A stretch of DNA of 64,000 nt, from NCBI RefSeq assembly GCF_013030985.1, contig NZ_WPYP01000013.1, positions 60,124 to 124,123 on the forward strand. Reading direction: 5' to 3'. Shown in pieces: positions 1 to 8,729 of the stretch. The stretch's first letter is position 1, and each line of letters starts with the position of its first letter. The notes below the pieces were generated by a model. It saw nothing but the letters and a program-made list of their open reading frames with translations. It ran no database searches and had not been told where the DNA came from. This DNA is from Ruegeria arenilitoris. Its GTDB lineage: Bacteria; Pseudomonadota; Alphaproteobacteria; Rhodobacterales; Rhodobacteraceae. The translations under genes and the position numbers were made by a program.

Positions 1-658
1 AATAAAGACCGGTCGCGATTGCTCTACTGGTAGATCCCGCACTGGCTTTTGCCGAGATAACACCAGAATTCCGGATGGTCGCAGTAGCCTCGACGTCGCC
101 ATCAAAATCTATGCCAAAGGCAAGCGCCCTCCCGCTGGAGCTATTGTCCGAGTTGACTGTGATCGTACCCGTGTTGACGATGCTGCCGGCGACTTGCCCG
201 TCCAGGAAAAAGCCTGTCCCTGCAAGAAAGCTCGATCCGCTCACATTGATGCCGATCGTACCGTTATTCACGATCTGGCCAGATTCCTCCAGATCGCCAT
301 TCAAAAACAAGCCTAACCCAACCCGGTCGGCTGCCGATGGTCCCGAGATCGTGCCATCGTTCGTGAACGTACTGGAGTAGTCGTCTGTAATTACCACCGC
401 ATAGCCGGCGCTTGTCGTCAGATTGACGGAACCAGTAGTAGTGATCGTATGATCCACGTCGGTATTGAATACAGCCTGCGTATTCTGCGGAGAAGAAATG
501 ACATCCGCTGTGGCCATCCCGACCGACAACGCCGCCACTGACACAGACGCCAGGAACAGCGAAGGCGCCATGCTCGCCACTGTCCCCTTCCATTTCACTA
601 CCCGACCGCCACGGATCACGTGAGTATTCACGTGTTTCCCAAGTTTTTTATTATTCAC
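1..658 (-). CDS. Autotransporter-like surface protein, N-terminus (runs off the window edge)
   Basis: The minus strand carries an open frame from a GTG at 658 to the window edge, about 219 codons. The start is supported by a purine-rich GAGGGGA stretch about 8 bases upstream. The first 50 residues form a long basic region followed by a hydrophobic segment rich in Ala, Ser and Val, ending near a TATA-D cleavage region. This resembles the extended signal peptides of type V secreted proteins. After it come low-complexity repeats of the type N-x-G-T-I, for example NDGTISG, NNGTIGIN and NTGTITVN. Such repeats build beta-helical passenger domains of autotransporters and adhesins. The beta-barrel end is outside the window, so the secretion type is inferred. 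The gene would be cell-surface or secreted. Confidence 0.7.
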   Translation of the reverse strand, partial: MNNKKLGKHVNTHVIRGGRVVKWKGTVASMAPSLFLASVSVAALSVGMATADVISSPQNTQAVFNTDVDHTITTTGSVNLTTSAGYAVVITDDYSSTFTNDGTISGPSAADRVGLGLFLNGDLEESGQIVNNGTIGINVSGSSFLAGTGFFLDGQVAGSIVNTGTITVNSDNSSSGRALAFGIDFDGDVEATATIRNSGVISAKASAGSTSRAIATGLY

Positions 659-962
659 CGACCGATCCCCTCGGAGCTTTATTTTTCGTTTTCCCGGTCA
701 TCGAGCCTGTTCACCCAGACCGGCACCACCCACAAAACCGTCTTGCCCCCGTAAGTCGGTGAGGCCGAAGTCATAGATCGAAATTATCGTATGTCTGCGA
801 CCACCTTTGCCTGTGCCCGCAGATACATTTTGAACGATCGTCGCGCACTAAGTAGCCCGAGCGTTGTACTCCTGCAGCGCCCCGTTAATCTTCACGCACA
901 AATCCCATTTTCCTAACTGGAAGTTGAGTTTCCGTGTGAAATCACACGAGAATTACACCTAA
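659..962. promoter_or_regulatory. Upstream region of the surface-protein gene, with a 16-base palindrome
   Basis: About 300 bases without a recognisable gene. The only clear structure is CGTGTGAAATCACACG at 933-948, with two 7-base arms around AA, about 275 bases upstream of the surface-protein start. A further pair of CACGTG boxes lies just inside the gene, within 615-640. The palindrome could be an operator, but no bound protein can be named. Confidence 0.3.
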
Positions 963-1145
963 ACGGCGAAATAGAACGGCGTGAGGTTGTACAGTATGAA
1001 CTTTGACACCTATTCGATCAGCTATGATCTTGTTGAGCTTGGCCATTAATACAAAAACGGCACCCGCATCATGGATTACTGGCGTGATGTCCTGCCGGAA
1101 GGTGCTTTCCACAAAAGCAGGCGTGCCAGCTCGCTCCGCTGGCTG
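963..1145 (+). pseudogene. Decayed sulfotransferase-family remnant
   Basis: One frame, interrupted by two stop codons, reads as a run resembling the C-terminal part of TPR-linked sulfotransferases. The pieces are SISYDLVELGH, a stop, then YKNGTRIMDYWRDVLPEG. Intact members have a YDL-x-x-LG-x-Y-Y ... L-M-x-H-W-x-x-V-L-P block here. Nothing upstream or downstream continues the domain, so only about 60 residues survive. The assignment rests on family memory and is tentative. The remnant lies beside a decayed IS element, in keeping with local gene loss. Confidence 0.35.
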
Positions 1146-1336
1146 ATTTGATTGAAGTAGATCCGGAGTAAGAGCCACCCTGTCATTTCAGAGTGTTGTC
1201 CATTGAGTGACTTGGCAAAAACAGACCGGGCTGTATCTGGAGGAAAAGCTCGGGCAATTGGTGATCAAGCTACAACTTTTTCCGTTTCACGATGCAAAGC
1301 GGACATCGCCGATGCTACCATGAGCGGCGGTTTAGG

Positions 1337-2123
1337 TCATATTGACAAATGGCGGATCCAGAGGCGGATCGAAGAGATATTTACGACGCCGAAGTAGCTT
1401 TCGGCTGTCTTGTCATAGCGAGTTGCCACACCGCGGGCATTCTTCAGTTTGTTGAAGCATCTCTCGACCAGGTTTCTCAGCCAGTAGAGAGGCCAATCCA
1501 ACCCAACGCGCCTCTTTCGGGACTTTCGCATTGGGATCACCGGTCGAATGCCCCGGCTGTGCAGTTCGGCGCGAATACGGTCGGCATCGTAACCTTTGTC
1601 GGCTAGCAGCACGATCGGCTCCGGCAGGTTGTTGTCCATGACCCGATCAAAGCCGAGATAGTCGGATGTCTGGCCGGGTGTAATGTCTGTTCTCATCGGC
1701 AGCCTGGCGGCATTTACCCGAAGGTGGATCTTGGTCGTGGAGCCGCCTTTTGAGCGGCCAAAACCCTGTCGCGGAGTCCCCCTTTTGCGCCCGCTGCCTG
1801 ATGATGGGCATGAACCACAATGCTGTCGACCATTTGAAGGGCGTCGAGAACAATCCTGCTCTCGGTCAGGGCTTCCAGGATCTGTTCCCAGAGCCCCGCG
1901 AGTGTCCAGCGCCGGAACTGTCAGTAGACACTCGACCACTTCCCAAACTCGTCAGGCAAGTCTCGCTATGGTCACCTGTGCGTGCAATACAGAAAACACC
2001 ATCTAGAACAAGGCGGTGATTGGTCGGTTTGCGCCCATTCGGGGAACGGACCGAAAGGATAAACCGTTCAAAGAATGCCCGCACCTCGTCCGACATTAGG
2101 TTTCGTGCCAAGCTGGTCTCCAT
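1337..2123 (-). pseudogene. Decayed IS5-family (IS427-like) transposase, two overlapping frames
   Basis: The C-terminal part (about 1337-1780) reads well as the DDE transposase half: it has GFGRSKGGSTTKIH, a DKGYDADRIR block and RCFNKLKNARGVATRYDK. The N-terminal half continues in a different frame (LEALTESRIVLDALQMVDS), joined at an A-AAA-GGG heptamer at 1780-1786. A -1 slip there restores AKGGTPRQGFGR, which fits the programmed frameshifting known for this group. The first frame is also broken by in-frame stops (in the regions expected to read PWRDLP and VYRQF) and by a further frame change near 1970. The element is therefore inactive. The terminal inverted repeats were not delimited. Confidence 0.75.
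1780..1786 (-). other. Putative -1 ribosomal slippery heptamer in the IS5 remnant
   Basis: On the minus strand the sequence is AAAAGGG followed by GG. In the upstream transposase frame it is read as A-AAA-GGG, a canonical -1 heptamer. After the slip the conserved GGTPRQGFGR block is in frame. Alternatively, one G has simply been lost from a longer G run. Confidence 0.4.
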
Positions 2124-2169
2124 TGCAGATACCGGCTTGAATCACGAGCAGCGGGCGCAGTGAGCCCCT

Positions 2170-2431
2170 TTTTTGTCAACACGATCTAGCTGAGACTGGT
2201 TTGAATTTGTCTGACAGCACTGACAGGTCAAATTGGTGGTCCGGTTTCAGATGATCGGGTCACTAGGGTTGTGTCGAGTGAGACCTAAGTCGCTCAGACC
2301 AAGGTATAATATCGAAACTTTGTTCTGCTTTCTATGTTTGGCCCAGCACCGGTCCGGTGCCTGAACCAATGAGGATTGAGGCCATGGGATTCGCTGCATT
2401 TCTTGAAACTCTTTTTAAGGGGAGGAATGGC
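2170..2431 (+). promoter_or_regulatory. Promoter region of the aldehyde dehydrogenase
   Basis: A TATAAT hexamer lies at 2305-2310, about 120 bases before the start codon; no good -35 box is visible. The stretch TCAGACCAAGGTATAAT (2294-2310), which overlaps this hexamer, resembles the motif found upstream of the PQQ genes (11 of 17 positions match). An operator overlapping the promoter is plausible but unproven. Confidence 0.35.
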
Positions 2432-3973
2432 ATGAACATTCAAAACGTACAGGTCAGCACCGCGCTGGACACCTCGCATCTTGGCGTCGAATTCCCGTTC
2501 AGAGCGCGCTATGGCAACTTCATCAATGGTGAATTCGTTGAACCCAAGTCGGGCCAGTATTTCGAAAACACCACACCGATCACCAACGAAGTGATCTGCG
2601 AAATCGCACGTTCGAACGCTGATGACATTGAGGCCGCGTTGGACGCTGCCCACGCCGCGTTCCCGGCCTGGGGCAAGACCTCGACCACCGAGCGCGCCAA
2701 CATGCTTCTCAAGATTGCGGACATCATGGAGGCCAACACCCAGACCCTGGCAACTGCTGAAACTCTGGACAACGGCAAGCCGATCCGCGAATCCATCGCC
2801 GCTGACCTGGCGCTGTGTGTCGATCATTGGCGTTACTTTGCCGGCTGCATCCGTGCCGAAGAAGGCCATGTCTCGGAAATCGATGGCGACACCTATGCTT
2901 ATCACATTCCCGAACCGTTGGGCGTTGTCGGTCAGATTATCCCGTGGAACTTCCCGCTTCTGATGGCAGTCTGGAAACTGGCGCCAGCGCTGGCCGCTGG
3001 CAACTGCGTTGTTCTGAAGCCCGCCGAACAGACCCCGGCCTCGATCATGGTTCTGGCTGAACTGATCGCCGATGTCCTTCCCGCCGGTGTTCTCAACATT
3101 GTCAACGGCTATGGCCTCGAAGCCGGGAAGCCGCTGGCCTCTTCCAACCGCATCGCCAAGATCGCCTTCACCGGTGAAACCACCACCGGGCGCCTGATCA
3201 TGCAATATGCCTCGCAGAACCTGATCCCGGTCACCCTGGAACTGGGCGGCAAATCCCCGAACATCTTCTTTGAAGACGTGATGGACGCGGATGACGAATT
3301 CTTCGACAAATGTCTCGAAGGTTTCACGATGTTTGCCCTGAACCAGGGCGAAGTCTGCACTTGCCCCTCGCGCGCGCTGATCCAGGAATCGATCTACGAC
3401 GATTTCATTGCCCGCGCTCTGGAGCGCGTAAAGGCGGTCAAGCAGGGCAACCCGCTGAGTATGGACACGATGATCGGTGCGCAGGCCTCTATCGAGCAAA
3501 AGGAAAAGATCGCTTCCTACCTGCAACTGGGCAAGGATGAAGGCGCCGAACTGCTAACCGGTGGCAATGTCTCGACCCTGCCTGGTGTCGAAGGTGGCAA
3601 CTACATCGAACCCACCGTGTTCAGGGGCCACAACAAGATGCGGATCTTCCAGGAAGAGATTTTCGGTCCGGTTCTGTCGGTCACCACCTTCAAGGATGAC
3701 ACCGAAGCGCTGGAAATCGCCAATGACACGCTCTACGGCCTCGGCGCCGGTGTATGGACCCGCAATGGCAGCCGCGCATTCCGCTTTGGCCGTGAAATCC
3801 AGGCCGGCCGTGTCTGGACCAACTGCTACCACGCTTATCCGGCCCATGCGGCCTTTGGTGGCTATAAGCAGTCGGGCATCGGTCGTGAGACCCACAAGAT
3901 GATGCTGGATCACTACCGCCAGACCAAGAACCTTCTGGTCAGCTACAGCCCCAACGCGCTTGGCTTCTTCTAA
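2432..3973 (+). CDS. NAD-dependent aldehyde dehydrogenase, ExaC/AldB type
   Basis: A 513-residue cytosolic aldehyde dehydrogenase that would oxidise the aldehyde made by the PQQ alcohol dehydrogenase to its acid. The cofactor-binding block [19 protein letters not shown] is near 170, the general-base Glu is E270 in [11 protein letters not shown], and the nucleophile is C309 in [11 protein letters not shown], next to a second Cys (C311). The length is usual for the ExaC group of acetaldehyde dehydrogenases. An upstream ATG would add 25 residues, but the start at 2432 follows a strong GGGGAGGA site and begins the conserved region. The DUF779 gene just downstream is a common partner of this subgroup. 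The substrate (acetaldehyde or a similar short aldehyde) is inferred. Confidence 0.9.
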   Translation: MNIQNVQVSTALDTSHLGVEFPFRARYGNFINGEFVEPKSGQYFENTTPITNEVICEIARSNADDIEAALDAAHAAFPAWGKTSTTERANMLLKIADIMEANTQTLATAETLDNGKPIRESIAADLALCVDHWRYFAGCIRAEEGHVSEIDGDTYAYHIPEPLGVVGQIIPWNFPLLMAVWKLAPALAAGNCVVLKPAEQTPASIMVLAELIADVLPAGVLNIVNGYGLEAGKPLASSNRIAKIAFTGETTTGRLIMQYASQNLIPVTLELGGKSPNIFFEDVMDADDEFFDKCLEGFTMFALNQGEVCTCPSRALIQESIYDDFIARALERVKAVKQGNPLSMDTMIGAQASIEQKEKIASYLQLGKDEGAELLTGGNVSTLPGVEGGNYIEPTVFRGHNKMRIFQEEIFGPVLSVTTFKDDTEALEIANDTLYGLGAGVWTRNGSRAFRFGREIQAGRVWTNCYHAYPAHAAFGGYKQSGIGRETHKMMLDHYRQTKNLLVSYSPNALGFF

Positions 3974-3982
3974 ACAAGCTAC

Positions 3983-4030
3983 GAACAGGCCGTCCCTGCT
4001 TTGATACGGGGGCGGCTTTTCTTTTTTTGT
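3983..4030 (+). terminator. Hairpin with T tract between the aldehyde dehydrogenase and DUF779 genes
   Basis: The sequence GCCGTCCC ... GGGGGCGGC pairs as a GC-rich stem and is followed by TTTTCTTTTTTT. It looks like a Rho-independent terminator or an attenuator, so the downstream gene may be expressed at a lower level than the dehydrogenase. Confidence 0.55.
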
Positions 4031-4047
4031 TCCCGAAAGGCCACGTA

Positions 4048-4389
4048 ATGACCGACACCATGACCGTGACCGCGACCGACGCAGCGTTGGAGCTTATCGC
4101 GGATCTCAAATGGCGGTTTGGAGTACATCTGCTGTTTCATCAGTCGGGCGGATGTTGCGACGGTTCGGCCCCAATGTGTTTTCAGCAGGGCGACTACTTG
4201 GTCGGGGACAACGATGTTTTGGTCGGCGAGATTGGCGATGTTCCATTCTACATGAACGCTGGTCAATACGAACGCTGGAAACACACAAACCTGATCGTCG
4301 ATGCGATTGATGGAATTGGCGGCATGTTCTCGCTTGAAAATGGATCCGGGCGGCGGTTCCTTACGCGGTCGGATGTCTGTTTGCGCTAG
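4048..4389 (+). CDS. DUF779 family protein (aldehyde dehydrogenase partner)
   Basis: A 113-residue protein of the DUF779 family, which is nearly always encoded next to aldehyde dehydrogenases of the ExaC/AldB type. It has the family's Cys-rich HQSGGCCDGSAPMC block near residues 30-43 and a closing G-x-x-F-S-L-E-x-x-G-R-R-F region. The chosen ATG follows GAAAGG; an upstream start would add seven residues. Its biochemical role is unknown; the paired Cys residues suggest metal or thiol chemistry. It shares its direction with the aldehyde dehydrogenase, 74 bases downstream. Confidence 0.8.
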   Translation: MTDTMTVTATDAALELIADLKWRFGVHLLFHQSGGCCDGSAPMCFQQGDYLVGDNDVLVGEIGDVPFYMNAGQYERWKHTNLIVDAIDGIGGMFSLENGSGRRFLTRSDVCLR

Positions 4390-4495
4390 ATGCAGCGTGT
4401 GCAGCAGACGCGTACTGGCACAAATACTGAGCAACAGTAATCCAATGGTCTAACCCGCTGGCCGGAGCCGCCTTGCAGACCCCCAAGCAGGCTTA

Positions 4496-6703
4496 TTACC
4501 CAGTCCCTGCCAACGCATCTTCCAGAAATCCGCGAAGTTCGCCCGGGTCAATCGGTTTGTAGAAGAAAGCCGCGTCGAGCGTTTCGCAGATCCCCTGCAG
4601 ATCGCGCGAGCGGTTGGCTGTTACCAGACAGGCTGGCACCGGACCATGTATGGCGCGAATAGAATTGATAGCATCGATACCGAGCGCCCCGTCATCCAGT
4701 TGATAATCGGCAATGATTACGTTCGGAGCGGTATCAACTTCGCGAAGCAGTTCTTGTGCCTCCTCTAGGTTCGCGCAGGGCAGCACATCAAGCCCCCAAT
4801 CGTCCAGGGTGATGGTCATGGCCGAGCGCAGTTCGGCGTCGTTTTCGATCAGCACAGCGATCTGGTGTTCCAGTGACTTGCCACTTGAGGCGGGAATTTG
4901 GGCGGGCTTCTTGCTTGGGGTTGCCACGCTGAGCGGTAGCTCAACTGAAAAGCAGGTGCCGCGCCCTACATGCGAGGAAAGGTGCAACGGGTGTTGCAGT
5001 AGGCGGCAGGCGCGTTCGACAATGGCGAGACCAAGGCCCATGCCCTCGGTCGGATTGGCGGTCGCATTCAGGCGGTGGAACTCAAAAAACACTTTCTCCT
5101 GCTGATCCTCAGGGATGCCCGGGCCCGTGTCCCAGACTTCGATCCGGACCGAACCCGACCCGCGGCGTACACCGACCAACACTTTGCCATGGTCGGTGTA
5201 GCGAATTGCGTTCGATGCAAGGTTCTGAAGGATGCGGCGCAGGTAGGATGCGTCGCTTTCGACCCACTCGTCACAGTTGACCAGTCGAAACTCCAACCCT
5301 TTTTTTCGGGCCAGCGGTTCTAATTCATCGTTTAGCTGGGTCAGCATGTCCCGCAGGTTGATCGACGAGACGTCAACCGAAGCGAGACCTGAGTCCAGCT
5401 TGGAAATATCCAGCAGGGCCGCGAGGATCTGCTCGACACTGACCAGTGCATTGCTGACTTTGGATACGCGTTCACGAAGTTCGGACCGTTGCAGGTCGCA
5501 ATCGAGGGATGCCACATATAGCTTTGCGGCTGAAAGTGGTTGCAACAGGTCGTGGCTGGCCGCGGCGACAAAACGCGATTTCGAGGCATTCGCCCGCTCG
5601 GCTTCGGACAATGCGTCCTCAAGGTCCAGGGTTCGTACGGCCACGCGCTGTTCGAGGGTTTCGTTCGCCTGCCTGATCGCGCGGACAGCCGCCCGTTCTG
5701 CAGTGATGTCGGTGAAGCTGATCACGAATCCCCGATCGGGCATCTGTTGGGCAAAGACGGCCAGGACACGATCGGCACCAATGCCGATTTCGAAAGACAG
5801 CGGAGCACGCGTGGTCTTGCTCGCCACCCAGGCTTCGACATCAGTATTGTCGATCGGGCCAAGGAATTTCAGATCGTCACGGACTTCTCGGTAGAACGAT
5901 GAGAAAAAGGTTCCAAGCTGCACCCGGTTTGCCGGTATGGCCAAAAGCTCACCGGCGCGGTGGTTCCAGCCAACAAGCTGGCTTTGGTCGTCAAAGATAA
6001 GAACGCCCTGATTCAGATGCTCGAGCGTAGCCTTGATCAGCTTTGCCTGATCGTCCAGCAGGCGTTCGCGTTCCTGTAGCTCGAGGCGCATCATTTCGGT
6101 TATGTCGGTCTGGATGATCACGGTGCCGCCATCTGGGGTGCGGCGTTCGCTGACCTGCAGCCAGCGGTTGTCGGCTATGCGAACGCTAAAGGCGGCGTGA
6201 CTATTCTTGTGCTGGGCCAGCCGGTAGGCCTCCCAGCCCTGTGGAGTTTCGCCATCGGGCAGCGACAGATAGGGGCTGTGGGCAATCAGGTGGACATAGT
6301 TTTCGAAATTCAGCCCCGGTTTGAGCAGGTGGTAGATGTCCCGCATCTGCTTGCTGAACCGGCTGTTGCACATGACCAGCGCATCGCTTGGATCGAATAG
6401 GGCGAACCCTTCTTTCAACGTCTCGATCGCATTGGCGAGGTTGGCACGGGCCGCTTCGGTTTCGGCATTGGCTTCAGCCAGTTTTGCGTTCGAGACATTT
6501 AAAAGATCCAGCGCGTGCTCGAGTTCCTTTGTGCGCGAGCGTACTTCCTCTTCAAGCATCACCGCCCGCTGAAACTGGGCGTAGGCGGCACCTGAGGCTT
6601 CGGAACTCTGTTCGACCCGCCGCATCAGCGTCTCGGTGATTTTCAGCAGTTTTTCGTTCTGACGCTCGAGCGTGTCCCGGGGATCGATCAATTCTCTGGT
6701 CAT
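4496..6703 (-). CDS. Hybrid sensor histidine kinase with PAS domains and receiver, NahK/ErcS'-like
   Basis: A 735-residue soluble hybrid kinase. Residues 1-90 are a coiled coil. Two PAS-like domains follow (about 90-200 and 220-335), each ending in a T-D-I-T-E/A segment. The phosphoacceptor is H384 in AAASHDLLQPLSAA, the ATP-binding domain has NLASNAIRYT, DTGPGIP and GMGLGLAI (480-560), and a C-terminal receiver carries D666 in IIADYQLDDG. No membrane segment is seen. This matches the NahK/ErcS' group, which in pseudomonads works with a FIST protein and controls PQQ alcohol oxidation or nitric oxide responses. Only three bases separate it from the FIST gene, so the two are co-transcribed. Confidence 0.85.
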   Translation of the reverse strand: MTRELIDPRDTLERQNEKLLKITETLMRRVEQSSEASGAAYAQFQRAVMLEEEVRSRTKELEHALDLLNVSNAKLAEANAETEAARANLANAIETLKEGFALFDPSDALVMCNSRFSKQMRDIYHLLKPGLNFENYVHLIAHSPYLSLPDGETPQGWEAYRLAQHKNSHAAFSVRIADNRWLQVSERRTPDGGTVIIQTDITEMMRLELQERERLLDDQAKLIKATLEHLNQGVLIFDDQSQLVGWNHRAGELLAIPANRVQLGTFFSSFYREVRDDLKFLGPIDNTDVEAWVASKTTRAPLSFEIGIGADRVLAVFAQQMPDRGFVISFTDITAERAAVRAIRQANETLEQRVAVRTLDLEDALSEAERANASKSRFVAAASHDLLQPLSAAKLYVASLDCDLQRSELRERVSKVSNALVSVEQILAALLDISKLDSGLASVDVSSINLRDMLTQLNDELEPLARKKGLEFRLVNCDEWVESDASYLRRILQNLASNAIRYTDHGKVLVGVRRGSGSVRIEVWDTGPGIPEDQQEKVFFEFHRLNATANPTEGMGLGLAIVERACRLLQHPLHLSSHVGRGTCFSVELPLSVATPSKKPAQIPASSGKSLEHQIAVLIENDAELRSAMTITLDDWGLDVLPCANLEEAQELLREVDTAPNVIIADYQLDDGALGIDAINSIRAIHGPVPACLVTANRSRDLQGICETLDAAFFYKPIDPGELRGFLEDALAGTG

Positions 6704-6706
6704 GGC

Positions 6707-7864
6707 TCAGCCATCCTCGGGCGGATAAATCGCAACGCCGGTGAGCGTCTGATTCACATGCATCGAGTTGACCTGTTCGCCGTAAGTGGAAAAGCCAACA
6801 ACCCGGTTTTCCCCTAGCACACGTGAGATGTCGGTTGTCATCTGTTTCTGCTGGGCTTCGAGGCGGCGTAAGATGCAATCGCAGGCCAGCACGATTTCCG
6901 GCTGTTTCTGGTCCGATAGGGCCGCCATTTCACGGGTCAGATGTGTGACCATGTTCTCGGCATCGGCCATCGTGAGGACGACACCCTCGTCAATGGCCGA
7001 GAAAAACACCAGATCACCGTTTTCGGCCACCTGCTGGATCGCACGCACGTGATGCTGGTCACCGATCTGTACCACCACCGGATGGGCCGCAAAGGTAAAG
7101 GGCGTCAACTGCTCGGGATCTTTGTTGAGCAGACGTGCGTATTCCCGCGCCGCCGGTTCGGCATTGATCTCGTGGACGATGCGCCGGGCCGGATCGGCCC
7201 CGGTCACCACCATGCGCTTCTGGGCCGGGATGAGGTGGTCGGTCTTGAAGACGCGGATAGGGCAGCGGCTGCGGACCTGAATGAGAATGGCGGCGTTGGA
7301 ATGAGCGCGCCCACCATGCAGCACATAAGTTTTGCTGAAATCAGTACCGTCGCCGGCCGAGCCGCCAAAAAAGGGTACTGGTCCGAGCCCGACGGACAGT
7401 TGGGACGTGAGCATATCTTCCTTGGTGGACAGCCCGTCGATTAACAGAAAGGTAAAATCCGAGATCCAGCCAGGCGTTTCGCGCGCCATATGGTTTCGGT
7501 TGCGGATCATGCGCTCGATCAGGTTATGGGCGTCAAACTGATCGAGATCGTTGATCAGGATGGTCCGGGTGTGAAAGTGGGTTTGTGGAAACCCGACGGC
7601 CACGATCTCGCCATCGGTATAGCCCCTTTCGCCGATCTCTCCGGCCGTGGTGCAGCCAACCACCTGTGCCGGCGCAAAAACCCGCTGTGCTTCGTCGATC
7701 AGGCGGGACACATCTGTATGCGGAGACAGAAATAGTACAACCAGGGACAGATCTCCGGGTCTGAGCGCTCTGGCCAGTTGCGTAACCGCATCCGGGGCTA
7801 GACAATCGACTTGTCCTGACCGCACGATCTGTGTCGTCCCGGATAGACCATGAAGATGGTCCAT
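6707..7864 (-). CDS. FIST-domain sensory protein (NosP-like)
   Basis: A 385-residue FIST N plus FIST C protein. FIST features include SPHTDVSRLIDEAQ, VVGCTTAGEIGERGY, the glycine-rich LGPVPFFGGSAGDGTDF region near residue 170, and the C-terminal VVGFSTYGEQ. FIST proteins are cytosolic small-ligand sensors. The NosP subgroup binds haem and nitric oxide and regulates a neighbouring NahK-type kinase; others sit with alcohol oxidation genes. The start at 7864 follows GGGGAGGAAATGAG. The ligand here (nitric oxide or an alcohol-derived signal) is not known. The kinase lies just downstream and the LuxR regulator just upstream. Confidence 0.85.
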   Translation of the reverse strand: MDHLHGLSGTTQIVRSGQVDCLAPDAVTQLARALRPGDLSLVVLFLSPHTDVSRLIDEAQRVFAPAQVVGCTTAGEIGERGYTDGEIVAVGFPQTHFHTRTILINDLDQFDAHNLIERMIRNRNHMARETPGWISDFTFLLIDGLSTKEDMLTSQLSVGLGPVPFFGGSAGDGTDFSKTYVLHGGRAHSNAAILIQVRSRCPIRVFKTDHLIPAQKRMVVTGADPARRIVHEINAEPAAREYARLLNKDPEQLTPFTFAAHPVVVQIGDQHHVRAIQQVAENGDLVFFSAIDEGVVLTMADAENMVTHLTREMAALSDQKQPEIVLACDCILRRLEAQQKQMTTDISRVLGENRVVGFSTYGEQVNSMHVNQTLTGVAIYPPEDG

Positions 7865-7896
7865 CTCATTTCCTCCCCTGAAAACCGCGGGCCAGA

Positions 7897-8595
7897 TTAG
7901 CCGTGTGGTGTTTGGTCGTGTAAGACATTTGCAAAGCTGGTTTGCTTTGCGATCAGTACCGCCTGCGTGCGGCTCTGAACACCCAGTTTCCGCATGATCG
8001 CGGTGACATGCGCCTTGACCGTAGTTTCGGCAATCGACAGATCATAGGCGATCTGCTTGTTCAGCTTGCCTTCGCAGATCAGTTGCAGAATGCGGCCCTG
8101 CTGGTTGGTCAGCGATGCCAACCGCTTCATTGCATCATCCTTTTCGGCCGTGTCCGTTTCTTCGAGCAGAACGCAGTCGGACGGGATGAAGGTTTCCCCG
8201 CGCTTCAGTGTTTCCAGAGCTTGATAGAACACGTCTCGTTGGCTGTGCTTCGGAATGTACCCGGCGGCTCCGGCGTGAATTGCCGAACTGATGATGCGAT
8301 TGTCGGCCATCGACGATGCCACAAGGATCGGGCATTTTGTTGCGTTGCGCAGACGCAAAAGCCCATCAAGCCCGTTTACGTCCGGCAGGTTCAGGTCAAG
8401 CACGATCAGATCCGGTTCAGTACCGCGCGAGATCATGTCGAGCGCCCCCTGAAGGGTCGGGGCGGTGTGCATGCTGGTGATCGACGACACAACCTGCAAC
8501 GTCATCGACAGAGCATCGCAAAACAAGGGGTGATCGTCCACGATCAGGGCGGAGTTAAAAGTGATCGCCTGTGCTATGTCGGTGTTCGCGTGCAT
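7897..8595 (-). CDS. LuxR/NarL-type response regulator, likely controls PQQ alcohol oxidation
   Basis: A 232-residue response regulator. The receiver has the acidic pair in ALIVDDHPLF and phosphoacceptor D67 in LIVLDLNLPD. The C-terminal helix-turn-helix spans about 165-220 (GKLNKQIAYDLSIAETTVKAH). It resembles the AgmR/ErbR regulators that activate quinoprotein alcohol dehydrogenase genes. It is followed by the FIST protein and the hybrid kinase on the same strand, with a 32-base gap, so the three probably form one signalling operon. It is the best candidate to bind the 17-base motif found upstream of the PQQ genes; that link is an inference. Confidence 0.85.
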   Translation of the reverse strand: MHANTDIAQAITFNSALIVDDHPLFCDALSMTLQVVSSITSMHTAPTLQGALDMISRGTEPDLIVLDLNLPDVNGLDGLLRLRNATKCPILVASSMADNRIISSAIHAGAAGYIPKHSQRDVFYQALETLKRGETFIPSDCVLLEETDTAEKDDAMKRLASLTNQQGRILQLICEGKLNKQIAYDLSIAETTVKAHVTAIMRKLGVQSRTQAVLIAKQTSFANVLHDQTPHG

Positions 8596-8679
8596 TTGAA
8601 TCCAGATCAGATAGCGTTACCTGTCATCATACCAAAGTAGCGGGTTAGCAGGATATACGCCAAAAGTCGTAGAACGACA

Positions 8680-8704
8680 AACGCGCACCCCGGGGGTGCG
8701 CGTT
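8680..8704 (-). terminator. Terminator of the PQQ alcohol dehydrogenase gene
   Basis: A perfect 12-base stem (AACGCGCACCCC with its complement) around a single base lies 26 bases beyond the stop codon of the dehydrogenase. On the minus strand it is followed by a T-rich stretch. It separates the dehydrogenase from the response regulator gene. Confidence 0.7.
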
Positions 8705-8729
8705 CTTGTTTGAATGTATCCGTGTCTGA

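Noticed and set aside
2357..2431. Upstream start for the aldehyde dehydrogenase adding 25 residues
   Set aside because: The start at 2432 has a strong ribosome-binding site and begins the conserved part of the protein.
2294..3526. Long open frame on the minus strand, antisense to the aldehyde dehydrogenase
   Set aside because: It mirrors the codon pattern of the real gene on the other strand, has no family features and no ribosome-binding site.
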